Source: Vigna angularis (taxonomy: Eukaryota > Streptophyta > Magnoliopsida > Fabales > Fabaceae). Taken from it: a stretch of DNA of 64,000 bases. A program made the position numbers and the translations under genes. Location of the stretch: positions 13,512,501 through 13,576,500 of the forward strand of contig NC_068973.1 of the NCBI RefSeq assembly GCF_016808095.1. The letters run 5' to 3'. This document shows, piece by piece, positions 22,462-41,150 of this stretch; within the stretch, counting starts at the first letter, position 1; every line of letters starts with the position of its first letter. Below the pieces are notes generated by a model that saw nothing but the letters and a program-made list of their open reading frames with translations, ran no database searches and had not been told where the DNA came from.

Positions 22462-22766
22462 ATCCAACCCTCTGATGTGTTAACCGATGTGGCACGGCGC
22501 GGGTTAATCCGGAAATATGAAGCTGTGGTGAGGACAAAAGTAGAATAATGGAAAAACAGGAAGCGGCAGAGAAGGGCACACAAATTTATAATTACGTAAA
22601 ATGATTTATCCAAAAACAGAAAAACGCCAAAAGCGTTTAATTACAAGTGCTGCTGGTATAGGAGAAAGAAAGAGAAAATGGCAGAGAAGGTAAATAAGGG
22701 AAGAATAAGGGGTGTTTGTGTTGAAGCGATGGCACAATAAAACTCCCCAACTCACACATCACTCAC

Positions 22767-22880
22767 ATGTCTCTACTACTACTAGTACTTACTCTACTTC
22801 TTAATTCTACTAACCCCTGTTTTGTTTTGCTTCTTTCCTCTGCCCCAAAATTTTCTCATTCATTTCATTTCTCCTCGTAG
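22767..22880 (+). CDS. Possible 37-codon upstream ORF in the REF6 leader
   Basis: ATG at 22767 opens a frame of 37 codons ending TAG at 22878-22880, 63 nt before the main ATG at 22944. The first dozen residues are leucine rich (M-S-L-L-L-L-V-L). It matters only if transcription starts upstream of 22767, which I cannot see. If so, it could lower translation of the main frame. Confidence 0.3.
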   Translation: MSLLLLVLTLLLNSTNPCFVLLLSSAPKFSHSFHFSS

Positions 22881-22943
22881 TTCCCTTCCTCTGGAAACAG
22901 GGGAAGAGACGCAAACACGAGGTGTGAGCTCGCAGAGGCTTCA

Positions 22944-32262
<9,319 letters not shown>

Positions 32263-34184
32263 AAAGTGGAATAGAAGCTTAATTGTTATTTAACATGACT
32301 ATTTATGAATTTCTTAATCCATTGCTCAATTGACCCGGCTAGGACTAGGGTTTAGTGACAGTGTAGGATATCCCTGCAATTGCCATTTGTAGTAACTATT
32401 AATTCTGTTTGCTTTTTTGGGTCTTCAACCCATTTGTTCATTACAATTAAAGCAATTGCTTGGATCTAGAAACATGATGCAAATGTTCTTCCAACCTTCG
32501 TGATTAATTTATTGCAATTAGAAATGCAATTTCCCCAATCCTTCATCTCAATCTCCTGGTACTTCCTGCGGAAATTATGCACAAGAAATTAATATACTTT
32601 GAGGAGGTTGATAAAATGGAAAAAGAATTATTGTATGCTATCTAAACGTACAGTTACAAATGAAGTTATTTTGAAAGCATACAAAATAGCTTACTACTAT
32701 GAAGAAAATAAAAATTATAGTTTAATGTTATTCTCAGTGATGGTGTGCTAAGTCTAATGATCATGTATGAGCACAACTTAAGTCAGTAGAAAACCGTGGG
32801 ATATAAATTCTATACGATATGCAAATGAAAATTTGAGTAATTAAAAATTACAGCAAGTAATATAGTTATCATTCTATACAATGAATTTAGATACATTAAA
32901 TTTGAATTCATTTTTATTTTACATTATTTAAGTTTTCCAACATTTTTCTTTTCAAGATAAGTCGAGTTCATTAATTTTAATTATTTTTATTTGGACAAAA
33001 TATTTTAACTTATACCAAATATAAAAATGATCACTTTAATCCAAGACTAAAAATAATCCTTACAAACTTCAATAAGAAAAATTAGTTGACAACAATTACA
33101 AAATAGTTCCCTTTTCACTCGTGGAGAAAACTGAGAATTATTAATTGAATGATAGCAAAATGCTTTTGTCAGAATTGACAAATAAATAATTTTAATAATG
33201 TTAATTAGAAAATAATTCATTTCAATATTGGTTCAAAAATTTTAATTTACATTAGTCGAAAAATAGTTTCATACGTGTCAATTGAAAATCTTACTTGACA
33301 AAAAATCTTGATTAACAGTGGTTGAGAAGTAACTAATCTACGTCTTAATTGATGTTGGTAAAATATAATTCTATAGAACATTAACCGAAAATAATATTTG
33401 TTGATGCAAAAAAAATATAATCGATACAAGTGAAAAAAATTATTGATGTTGAAAAAAAACACTTGATTATGGTTAACTTTAACTAAAATGAAACAATTGT
33501 TATGAACAGTAGAAAAAACAAAAACACAAAAACGAAAAACAATGTCAAGCCAATGAGATATACTTCTCAACTAAAGTCAAATGGACAATATCTCAACTCA
33601 AATCGAATCGAGAGAAATTTTGAAGATAAGAGACGTGAATTTGAGAAAAGAAAGAAAATAAAAATAAATTAAATTCTAAGTTTTAGGTTAAATTAGGAAT
33701 TATTTCGTTTTACGTAATCAAATTATTCTTTTAATTTTTCAAAAAAATTTGTATTCAAACCACATATTTTATCATAAAGCATTTACCTACTTATTTTACA
33801 CAGATCGAACTATCTCTAATCGATTGTCCGAATTGGAAGGAAACTAACCAATAAATTAGCTAATCTGTCAACTAAACTAAATAAGTCAATAATTAGGGTA
33901 ACAAAATTGGATTGTGATTAAGTCAATCTTAATAAGAAACTCATGAAAAAATCTATAAATACAACTTAAAGGTATGGTTTTTGGAATTTTTACAATGCAT
34001 TTATTACAACATTAACTGTTTAACCGATTGAATTCGAATAGACTTAACTCGATCGATCGAAGCATCCAAACAGAAAGGAAGGAAGTAGAAGAGTGAGGAA
34101 GACTATTTAGAGTGTACACTCGGCCTTATACACCCAAACCATTATAGCGCCTATCATGGGGCTGAACAATCACTCCTTCAAAAC
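32263..34184. other. Intergenic DNA downstream of the REF6-type gene
   Basis: The first few hundred bases are presumably the 3' untranslated region. The rest is AT-rich without recognisable genes. Between about 33110 and 33560 there are loose repeats of an 'attgaaaat/ttaaccgaaaat' type motif that resemble transposon subterminal repeats. I could not define element ends. Confidence 0.5.
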
Positions 34185-34417
34185 TCACATTATGACCACA
34201 TGGAACATAACAAACAACATTGAGCTAGAGGAAGCTTTATGAGAAGAGTGCAAAAGCAAATGGATGATACAAAGAGAAAGGTATGAAGAGGAGTTAAGGG
34301 TATTGGGAGCTGGTAACACCACCTTTAGGTAAGAGACAAGTGACAAAGACCTAATGTCATCCACCCTAACCCTCCTAAGACCAATAAAGCAACCCCAAAA
34401 ACAACCTAGGAAGAACT
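34185..34417 (+). pseudogene. Ty3/gypsy gag remnant, left part (interrupted)
   Basis: The plus-strand translation is gag-like with several stops: E-R-Y-E-E-E-L-R-V-L, then a Pro/Lys/Gln-rich stretch. It ends at the copia insertion and continues on the other side at 40904. Together the halves read as the N-terminal gag of an old gypsy element. The sequence before 34185 (34080-34184) may be its leader. Confidence 0.55.
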
Positions 34418-34572
34418 TGTTACCAATAAGGAGTATTGGTAAAACCTGAAGATGTGTTTTGATGATGCTGCAACTTATAGATTTTGGATGTAGTAGGAAA
34501 ATATTTAAAAAAAAGCAACTTGTAGATTTTGAATGTAGTAGGAAAATGTTAAACATTGTAATTTTTACTAGT

Positions 34573-34715
34573 ATAATCGATTATGGTTAAGCAATAATCG
34601 ATTATCACAAGTCATACTTGAATAATCGATTATTACTTCATATAATCGATTATCACATTTTTGAAAACCTGTAACGGACTTGAATAATCGATTATCACTT
34701 ACAATAATCGATTAT
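34573..34715. promoter_or_regulatory. Six ATAATCGATTAT palindromes in three spaced pairs (5' LTR)
   Basis: Perfect 12-bp palindromes start at 34573, 34594, 34622, 34642, 34684 and 34704. The spacing inside each pair is 21, 20 and 20 bp, about two DNA turns. The array ends 45 bp before the TATA box, the position of an upstream activating or silencing element. TAAT/ATTA half-sites would suit homeodomain-type binding, but no factor can be named. Confidence 0.85.
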
Positions 34716-34759
34716 TCATGGCAGTTGAGAGCTGACCTTTGGCACTCAGTGTACTTGGC

Positions 34760-34767
34760 TATATAAT
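34760..34767 (+). promoter_or_regulatory. LTR TATA box
   Basis: TATATAAT just after the palindrome array. The same context recurs in the 3' LTR near 40311. It probably sets the start of the genomic RNA. Confidence 0.6.
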
Positions 34768-35348
34768 TTGATTTGGAGAAATCAGAAGGTAACGTTTTTT
34801 GAACTGAGAAAGCTTAGAACACTGTGTATCAGAGGAACGTTCTTAGAGAGCTTTTTGTTCATTGTTCCCTTGCTTGGTCTTGTGAAAGGAGAGGCTCGCG
34901 TATCGTGTGTCGATAGTCGGAGCAGACTCTCTTCAAGTTAGCAAGGTACTCTGCCTGGTCTTGTGAAAGGAGAAGCTTGCGAATCGTTGGTCGATTGCCG
35001 GAGCGGTTCTCTTCAAGTTGGTAGAGTAGTTCTTTTCGTTTTATTCCTGTTCATTTGATTGTAATCTGTTAAACCATTTTTAGTGGAACTATTAATCACT
35101 ATTTATAGTGATTAACGACTGGACGTAGATTCTGTTGAATCGAACCAGGATAAAAATATCTGTGTGATTTTTCTATTCCCTACACTCATATTATTTTACG
35201 TATATCAACTGTTTGATTGATTTTCTGAAAGAAAATTATTTTTACTAAAAGGACCAAATTAATTTTAATTGTGATCGAACACGTTTTTCTGCTATCTATA
35301 TTTTATTCCGCTACGCGACTCTATAACGGTACCAATTGTTCCGACAAT

Positions 35349-35360
35349 TGGTATCAGAGC
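35349..35360 (+). promoter_or_regulatory. Primer-binding site (initiator tRNA-Met)
   Basis: TGGTATCAGAGC, two bases after the LTR end. Its first bases also lie in the 3' arm of a 12-bp hairpin (35328-35339 with 35344-35355, loop TCCG), which spans the LTR/primer-site junction. Confidence 0.9.
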
Positions 35361-35391
35361 TTGCTTTGATAGATTTTCAAAATTTACGAAA

Positions 35392-37032
35392 ATGGCCGGT
35401 CACAATCAAAACCATGTATATGCCGAGGGTGCTTCCATCAACAGACCACCACTCTTTACTGGTGATAACTATGCATTCTGGAAAGTCAGAATGGAAATTT
35501 TTATGGGGTCTGTTAATATAGGTATCTGGGAAGCTGTACAAAATGGCCCTTATATTCCTATGAATACTATTGATGGTGTAGAGACTGAAAAACCTTATTT
35601 TAATTGGACTGCTGAAGAAAATAGACGAGCTCAGTTTGATATAAAAGCTCGCAATATAATTTCATCTGCTGTTGTACTTGATGAATTTTATAGAATTTCA
35701 GTGTGTAAGACAGCACAGGAAATGTGGGAAGTCCTCAGAGTCACTCATGAAGGAACAGAGGACGTGAAGCGTGCTAGGAAGAACACCCTCATTCAGGAAT
35801 ATGAGATGTTCAGAATGCAACCTAGAGAAACGATCTCTGACGTTCAAAAACGATTCACTCATATTGTGAATCATTTAACAGGTTTGGGTAAGACTTTTGA
35901 TACTGATGAACTTAATGTGAAAATTCTGAAATCTCTGGATAGGTCTTGGCAACCAAAGGTGACTGCCATCTCGGAATCTCAAAATCTTACTCAGATGTCA
36001 ATGCCAATCTTGTTTGGAAAGCTCCGTGAGCATGAACTTGAGCTGAGGAGATTGACTGCTGAAGAGGATCAAGGCAAAAGGAAAACTCTAGCTTTCAAGT
36101 CTGAAATCTCAAAAGGAAAAAGTTCTAAGAGAATTGAGGACGATGATTCCGATGACGATGAGGAGAACATGAGCCTCATGATAAAGAAATTTGCCAAGTT
36201 TATGAAGGCAAAAGGAAAGGACAAATTTCGTAAAGAAAGGAGAGAAAATCAAGAATCTCCTTCAAGTGTTAAATGCTATGGATGTGGAGAAAGAGGGCAC
36301 ATGAAAACTGAATGTCCAAAGAACAAGAAAAGTGAAGAAAAGAAAGAAAGGAAATTCCCAAAGAAGAAGAAAGCTTACATAGCTTGGGAAGACAATGCAT
36401 CTAGCTCAACAAGCTCAAGTGATTCAGATGAAGAAGTCAATATTTGTCTAATGGCTGACTTAGAAGATACTGGAAGCCAAGTAAGTGATTCTAGCTTAGA
36501 GTCAAATGATGAATTTGATTTACAAAAGGCATTTCTTGATTTGTTAAATGAATCTGAAAAACTTGATGTTGCTCATAAAAAGTTAAAGAAAGAGCATAAT
36601 GAATTGAAATTGAAGTATGAAAAAATACTAGATGACGAAGTTGTTTTGAGAAACAAAGTTAGTAATCTAGAAACTAAATTATCTGAATCTGATGTTATTG
36701 TACCATCTGTTGAGTGTTTATCTTGTAAAAGTCACATGTTTGACATTGATATACTGGAAAATTTACTTTCTAAAGGAATCAAGCCTATCTCACATGTTCA
36801 AAATGTTTTTAGAAAGAGCAATGTTAGAAATATAAACATGCATCATCATAAAAATTCTAAAGTTAAGAGAACTCGTAGAGTTTGGGTTGAGAAAGGGACT
36901 TTTGTGAAAAATAAAGTGCATGATGTTTGTTGTTTTTATTGCATGAAAAAGGGACATACTTCAAACAAATGTAGAATTAAACATTTTGATGTTCCAAATG
37001 GAAAATGTGCTTGGATTCCTGTTATAAAGTAA
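35392..37032 (+). CDS. Sirevirus gag protein
   Basis: Open frame of 546 codons beginning at the first ATG after the primer site. The N-terminal copia gag region (F-T-G-D-N-Y-A-F-W-K near residue 25, then the UBN2-type helical domain to about residue 220) is followed by a Lys/Glu-rich linker and a CCHC knuckle (C-Y-G-C-G...H...C near residue 300). Then comes a long acidic and coiled-coil-prone stretch, and a second CCHC-like knuckle near the end (C-F-Y-C-M...H...C). In complete elements this last part leads into protease. Here a stop follows and protease is missing. The frame has no internal stop, so a capsid-type protein could still be made. Confidence 0.88.
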   Translation: MAGHNQNHVYAEGASINRPPLFTGDNYAFWKVRMEIFMGSVNIGIWEAVQNGPYIPMNTIDGVETEKPYFNWTAEENRRAQFDIKARNIISSAVVLDEFYRISVCKTAQEMWEVLRVTHEGTEDVKRARKNTLIQEYEMFRMQPRETISDVQKRFTHIVNHLTGLGKTFDTDELNVKILKSLDRSWQPKVTAISESQNLTQMSMPILFGKLREHELELRRLTAEEDQGKRKTLAFKSEISKGKSSKRIEDDDSDDDEENMSLMIKKFAKFMKAKGKDKFRKERRENQESPSSVKCYGCGERGHMKTECPKNKKSEEKKERKFPKKKKAYIAWEDNASSSTSSSDSDEEVNICLMADLEDTGSQVSDSSLESNDEFDLQKAFLDLLNESEKLDVAHKKLKKEHNELKLKYEKILDDEVVLRNKVSNLETKLSESDVIVPSVECLSCKSHMFDIDILENLLSKGIKPISHVQNVFRKSNVRNINMHHHKNSKVKRTRRVWVEKGTFVKNKVHDVCCFYCMKKGHTSNKCRIKHFDVPNGKCAWIPVIK

Positions 37033-37904
37033 TATGTCTCTAACCTCAAAGGACCCAAATGAGATTATGGGTACAAAAAAACTATACTGTTTTTACTTTG
37101 CAGGTTAAGTTTTCAAAAGGATAAGAGAGATCTATGGTTTTCTGCTCTTTGAATTGATGCTACAAGCCAGAATGTAACTCCATCAAGTGGTATCCAAAAG
37201 CCTTCGTTCAAGCACCAAGTATTTGAGCTAAGTGTTGTTTAAAGTGTGATGTTGCATCTTGTTTTTACTTGATCTACCATTATTTAATTACTGTTATATT
37301 CATTTCTGGTTAGGCAAATGATATTTTCATCACTATTTTATTCATCCTGTGGTGTGTTCTTGTCTGTTTACACATTTTGATCAAGTGAAATTCATCTATT
37401 TAAGATATTCATGTTTTGAATTTCATCCATGTCATGTAAAGCCATGTGCATTGTTATTTCAGTGCTTTGTTAATAATTATCTATTGAATTTGTGTTTAAC
37501 TGGCTTAGTATTCAATTTCATGAGTACTTTAAAGTTACCTTTGGTGTAATCTATGTCAAGCATCAAAAATATGAAAAAGTCATTTCAATGAGTTGGCTGA
37601 CAGATTTTCATTAGCATTTTTGGATGATTAAGACATGTGAAAATTAAATTGTCATTTCTATTTCAAAGTTGATTCTGTGGAGATTTGTTTTTAAGTTCAA
37701 ATGCATAACGAATCAGCTATGATAATATACATTGAGAGCCTGGATGCAGAAAATGAACTGATCAAATTTGCATAATTTTGATGTAAATTATTTTGTTTAA
37801 GACTGTTGAAAGATAAAATCTGAATAAGCTCTTGTGGTTGAATTTTTGTATATGTTGTTTTGATATGCATAGCTAAATTTATGGGGATTGTCAAATTGAA
37901 TATG
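37033..37904 (+). other. Non-coding remnant replacing pol
   Basis: About 870 bp where protease, integrase, reverse transcriptase and most of RNase H should be, normally 3.5-4 kb. No pol motifs are seen. The interval is AT-rich with stops in all frames. Confidence 0.7.
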
Positions 37905-38005
37905 TTGATACTTTACATCAATTAGTTGATATCTTTACCAAGGCTCTACCTAAAGATAGATTTTTTGAGCTTAGAAGAGAGTTAGGAGTGTTAGACATAT
38001 CTTAG
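37905..38005 (+). pseudogene. C-terminal end of copia pol (RNase H tail)
   Basis: Translates to the standard copia terminus, D-T-L-H-Q-L-V-D-I-F-T-K-A-L-P-K-D then F-F-E-L-R-R-E-L-G-V-L, ending TAG at about 38003-38005. It shows that pol was once present and was lost by internal deletion. Confidence 0.8.
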
Positions 38006-38053
38006 AATCAAAATCTATGCAAATTTTTGCATTTTTCGTAAACTTAACGCTTC

Positions 38054-38332
38054 ATAATCGATTATCACTAAGTTATAATCGATTATTCATGCATCAAATT
38101 CAATTCTGGAAAATCTTGAGCAGATAATCGATTATCATTATGCATAATCGATTATCATGCAATTCTGGGCAGTAATTATTGAACTGATAATCGATTATCA
38201 CGAGCCATAATCGATTATCACGCTGACAGTTTCAAAAAATAGAGCCGTTGGAGCATCCCATAACGACTATAAACGACCATAAACGGCTAGTTTTTCCATT
38301 TTTCTTATAAATAGTCCCCCATAATCGATTAT
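38054..38332. promoter_or_regulatory. Second palindrome array with TATA box, upstream of the envelope-like ORF
   Basis: ATAATCGATTAT occurs at 38054, 38075, 38124, 38144, 38187, 38207 and 38321. The first six form three pairs spaced 21, 20 and 20 bp, the same plan as in the LTR. Pair one also shares flanking bases with LTR pair three ('atcact' and 'tcatg'). TATAAATAG follows at 38306-38314, 123 nt before the last base preceding the ORF's ATG region (ATG at 38437). This looks like an internal promoter for a separate envelope-like mRNA. Confidence 0.75.
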
Positions 38333-38436
38333 TAGACACTCCTTTGCACCCAAATACTGCTGAAATCAAATCTAGAGCTCAAATCTTCTTCATTTCTCTT
38401 TACCTTCTCAAAATCTCATTTTTCCATTCTTCCTCC

Positions 38437-39615
38437 ATGGTTGACTCAAGAAGGCACCGTCGCAGAACAGCTGGAGCCTCTTCTTCTTCTCAACCACGTC
38501 TTGCAAACATAGATGGATGGATTTCAGATCTAGGGAAACATGCAGACTTTGTTAATTCCTGGCAAGAAAGGAAGATCATGGCGGTAAAGTTTATTCGTCT
38601 TGACTTTTTCCGCTTCTATGGCTTTCAATTTCCAAACACTTTTGCTGAGCAGGGGTTAACGCATCTGTTAGAACAAAAAGGATGCATTTATCCTGATCTT
38701 ATAAGAGTCTTCTACTTCAACTTACGCTATCGAGATGGGATAATATCTACTAAGGTCAAGGGAGTACGCATCATTTTAGATGATGACGTATGGACAAATG
38801 TTGCTCAACTTCCCATCTGGGATGATGCTGTCAAAGTCCATTTAGGACTTGAAGATTTCAACAGGATGATGACTTTTCAATCCTTCCTACGTCATCCTGA
38901 ACGACAAACAAATAGAAGGCAATTACTGGTTGGAGGTTTTAAAGTTGAAGAAAGGATGATCCACTACTTGATTGTCTGGATTTTATGTCCTAGAGCAACC
39001 AACCATGCTCAATGCTCTGAGCAGGATTTACTTCTGTTGTATGGGATTCTAAATCCCATACACATCGACTGGCCTGCTCTCATTGCTGACACAATGGTAA
39101 AAGCCAAGAAATCTCATTCATATCAATTTCCCTATGCTCTTCTTATTTCTAGGATTTTAGAATTCAAAGGTGTACCTGTTGAAGGAGAACTCGTTCAAAC
39201 TATTGAAGCTGTGGGATCAGAAATTGGAGATACTACCTTTCGTCAAATGGGATTCATTACTAGAGGCAGAGTCCTTATTCACAAAGATGATGACCATCCT
39301 GATGTAAATGAAGATGATGACATGGACACTCATATGGCTGACCCAGTAAGTGTTGCTGCTCCGTCTGATGCTGGACCATCCAACATCCCCTCCTCTTCCT
39401 CAACTTCTATGGAAGAACATTTTGCAAGGTTATCTAAACAATTGGAGGATATGAGTCTTGCACAAAAAACTCACTTTGAGGAGATTTATGAGTGGCAACG
39501 ATCTGTTGATGAGTACATGGTTGATCAATTTCTTGATCTTGATGTTCGCCTATCTAACATCGAGGGTCATCTTAATATCCCACCTCCTGAACATTCTCCT
39601 AGTCCTGAATTCTAG
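38437..39615 (+). CDS. Sirevirus envelope-like protein (plant transposon-protein domain)
   Basis: Open frame of 392 codons from the ATG at 38437. A basic start (R-R-H-R-R-R) is followed by a domain of about 200 residues resembling the 'putative plant transposon protein' family found in Sirevirus envelope-like ORFs (R-V-F-Y-F-N-L...G-V-R-I...Q-L-P). An acidic Ser/Pro-rich linker leads to a C-terminal coiled-coil-prone segment ending in a proline-rich tail. No clear signal peptide or strong membrane segment is visible, so 'envelope' is only a positional name. It is intact although pol is lost. An upstream in-frame extension exists, but its first residues lack an ATG. Confidence 0.8.
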   Translation: MVDSRRHRRRTAGASSSSQPRLANIDGWISDLGKHADFVNSWQERKIMAVKFIRLDFFRFYGFQFPNTFAEQGLTHLLEQKGCIYPDLIRVFYFNLRYRDGIISTKVKGVRIILDDDVWTNVAQLPIWDDAVKVHLGLEDFNRMMTFQSFLRHPERQTNRRQLLVGGFKVEERMIHYLIVWILCPRATNHAQCSEQDLLLLYGILNPIHIDWPALIADTMVKAKKSHSYQFPYALLISRILEFKGVPVEGELVQTIEAVGSEIGDTTFRQMGFITRGRVLIHKDDDHPDVNEDDDMDTHMADPVSVAAPSDAGPSNIPSSSSTSMEEHFARLSKQLEDMSLAQKTHFEEIYEWQRSVDEYMVDQFLDLDVRLSNIEGHLNIPPPEHSPSPEF

Positions 39616-39954
39616 GTTTTAGGCCTCTAAGTTTGATTGTTATGTTATTTTCTTTATGGTATTTAGTTTCTTAATCTTTATGAATTTCATGTAATTCCCT
39701 TTTGTTCTTAATATAATGAGCTTTTATTTTTTGCATATATTCCATTTTTTGAGGGGAGGCTCATATTAAGGGGGAGGTTATTACATTATTCTTTTTGCTT
39801 ATGATCAAAAAGGGGGAGAAGAAATATAAGGGGAGGATTAAAAAAAAAATAGTTTTTAATTGTACAGGTACTGCTAACTGTGGTTGTCCATTAGTTTATA
39901 TATGTTGCAGGTAAACCTGAGTTGCTTTTAAAAAGAGAGTTTTTGATCATCATC

Positions 39955-39967
39955 AAAAAGGGGGAGA
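39955..39967 (+). promoter_or_regulatory. Polypurine tract
   Basis: AAAAAGGGGGAGA immediately before the 3' LTR. Similar G-rich tracts at about 39757, 39771 and 39808 may be extra polypurine tracts, as Sireviruses often carry several. Confidence 0.75.
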
Positions 39968-39968
39968 T

Positions 39969-40903
39969 TGTTACCAATAAGGAGTATTGGTAAAACCTGA
40001 AGATGTGTTTTGATGATGCTGCAACTTATAGATTTTGGATGTAGTAGGAAAATATTTAAAAAAAGCAACTTGTAGATTTTAAATGTAGTAGGAAAATGTT
40101 AAACATTGTAATTTTTACTAGTATAATCGATTATGGTTAAGCAATAATCGATTATCACAAGTCATACTTGAATAATCGATTATTACTTCATATAATCGAT
40201 TATCACATTTTTGAAAACCTGTAACGGACTTGAATAATCGATTATCACTTACAATAATCGATTATTCATGGCAGTTGAGAGCTGACCTTTGGCACTCAGT
40301 GTACTTAGCTATATAATTTGATTTGGAGAAATCAGAAGGTAACATTTTTTGAACTGAGAAAGCTTAGAACACTGTGTATCAGAGGAACGTTCTTAAAGAG
40401 CTTTTTGTTCATTGTTCCCTTGCTTGGTCTTGTGAAAGGAGAGGCTCGCGTATCGTGTGTCGATAGTCGGAGCAGACTCTCTTCAAGTTAGCAAGGTACT
40501 CTGCCTGGTCTTGTGAAAGGAGAAGCTTGCGAATCGTTGGTCGATTGCCGGAGCGGTTCTCTTCAAGTTGGTAGAGTGGTTCTTTTCGTTTTATTCCTGT
40601 TCATTTGATTGTAATCTGTTAAACCATTTTTAGTGGAACTGTTAATCACTATTTATAGTGATTAACGACTGGACGTAGATTCTGTTGAATCGAACCAGGA
40701 TAAAAATATCTGTGTGATTTTTCTATTCCCTACACTCATATTATTTTACGTATATTAACTGTTTGATGAATTTTTTGAAAGAAAATTATTTTTACTAAAA
40801 GGACCAAATTAATTTTAATTGTGATCGAACACGTTTTTCTGCTCTCTGAGTTTTAATTCCGCTGCGCTATACTCTTCGAAAAATACCCCCTCCGATACCA
40901 ACA
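39969..40903 (+). repeat. 3' LTR of the Sirevirus element
   Basis: Nearly identical to 34418-35346 up to about 40850, including six palindromes (40123-40265) and the TATA box. The last 45 bp differ strongly from the 5' LTR. The exact end (…CCAACA at 40903) is inferred from the TG...CA rule and the flanking TAACT. Confidence 0.85.
40123..40265. promoter_or_regulatory. Six ATAATCGATTAT palindromes in three spaced pairs (3' LTR)
   Basis: Exact copy of the 5' LTR array with the same pair spacing. All six palindromes are intact. Confidence 0.85.
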
Positions 40904-41150
40904 TAACTGACTCAAATAGTTCAAGAAAATAGTAGGGCTAGCAAAAAAGGTGCCCCGTCTGTCGCCACGGTATTACCTGATCATTAAAAGATACCGACCT
41001 TTGAAGAGTACGACAGTTCCTTCGACTCTAACAAACACATGCAGATGTATGTGAACCAAATGTTTTTCTACACTATGAATTAATGCATTTGGTGTAAGGA
41101 TTTCTTAACCTCATTGAAAGGGGAAACTTCCATGTGGTTTATGAAGTACC
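40904..41150 (+). pseudogene. Ty3/gypsy gag remnant, right part
   Basis: Continues the frame broken at 34417. The translation includes P-T-F-E-E-Y-D-S-S-F-D then M-Y-V-N-Q-M-F-F-Y-T and F-L-T-S-L-K-G-E-T-S-M-W-F. This is the usual gypsy gag core pattern, with several stops. It shows that the copia element landed in an older, dead gypsy element. Confidence 0.7.

Larger units (their letters stand above)
34418..35346 (+). repeat. 5' LTR of the Sirevirus element
   Basis: Starts TGTTACC, and the end is set by the primer site at 35349. U3 holds six ATAATCGATTAT palindromes (34573-34715) then a TATA box (34760-34767). A duplicated 'ggtcttgtgaaaggaga' motif lies at 34876 and 34958. Confidence 0.9.
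34418..40903 (+). mobile_element. Sirevirus-type Ty1/copia element lacking pol
   Basis: LTRs at 34418-35346 and about 39969-40903 both start TGTTACCAATAAGG and are nearly identical except in their last 45 bp. The order is LTR, primer site, gag (35392-37032), a gap with only the extreme end of pol, a palindrome cluster, an envelope-like ORF (38437-39615), a purine-rich tract and LTR. An envelope-like ORF between pol and the 3' LTR is characteristic of Sireviruses such as soybean SIRE1. The flanks are GAACT and TAACT, a probable 5-bp target duplication with one change. High LTR identity (about a dozen differences over 850 bp) implies recent insertion. It could move only with pol from elsewhere. 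Confidence 0.88.

Noticed and set aside
34561..38340. Possible CRISPR-like array from the regularly spaced palindromes
   Set aside because: Plant nuclear context. Units are 12-bp palindromes with short similar spacers inside an LTR, not 25-40-bp repeats with unique spacers.
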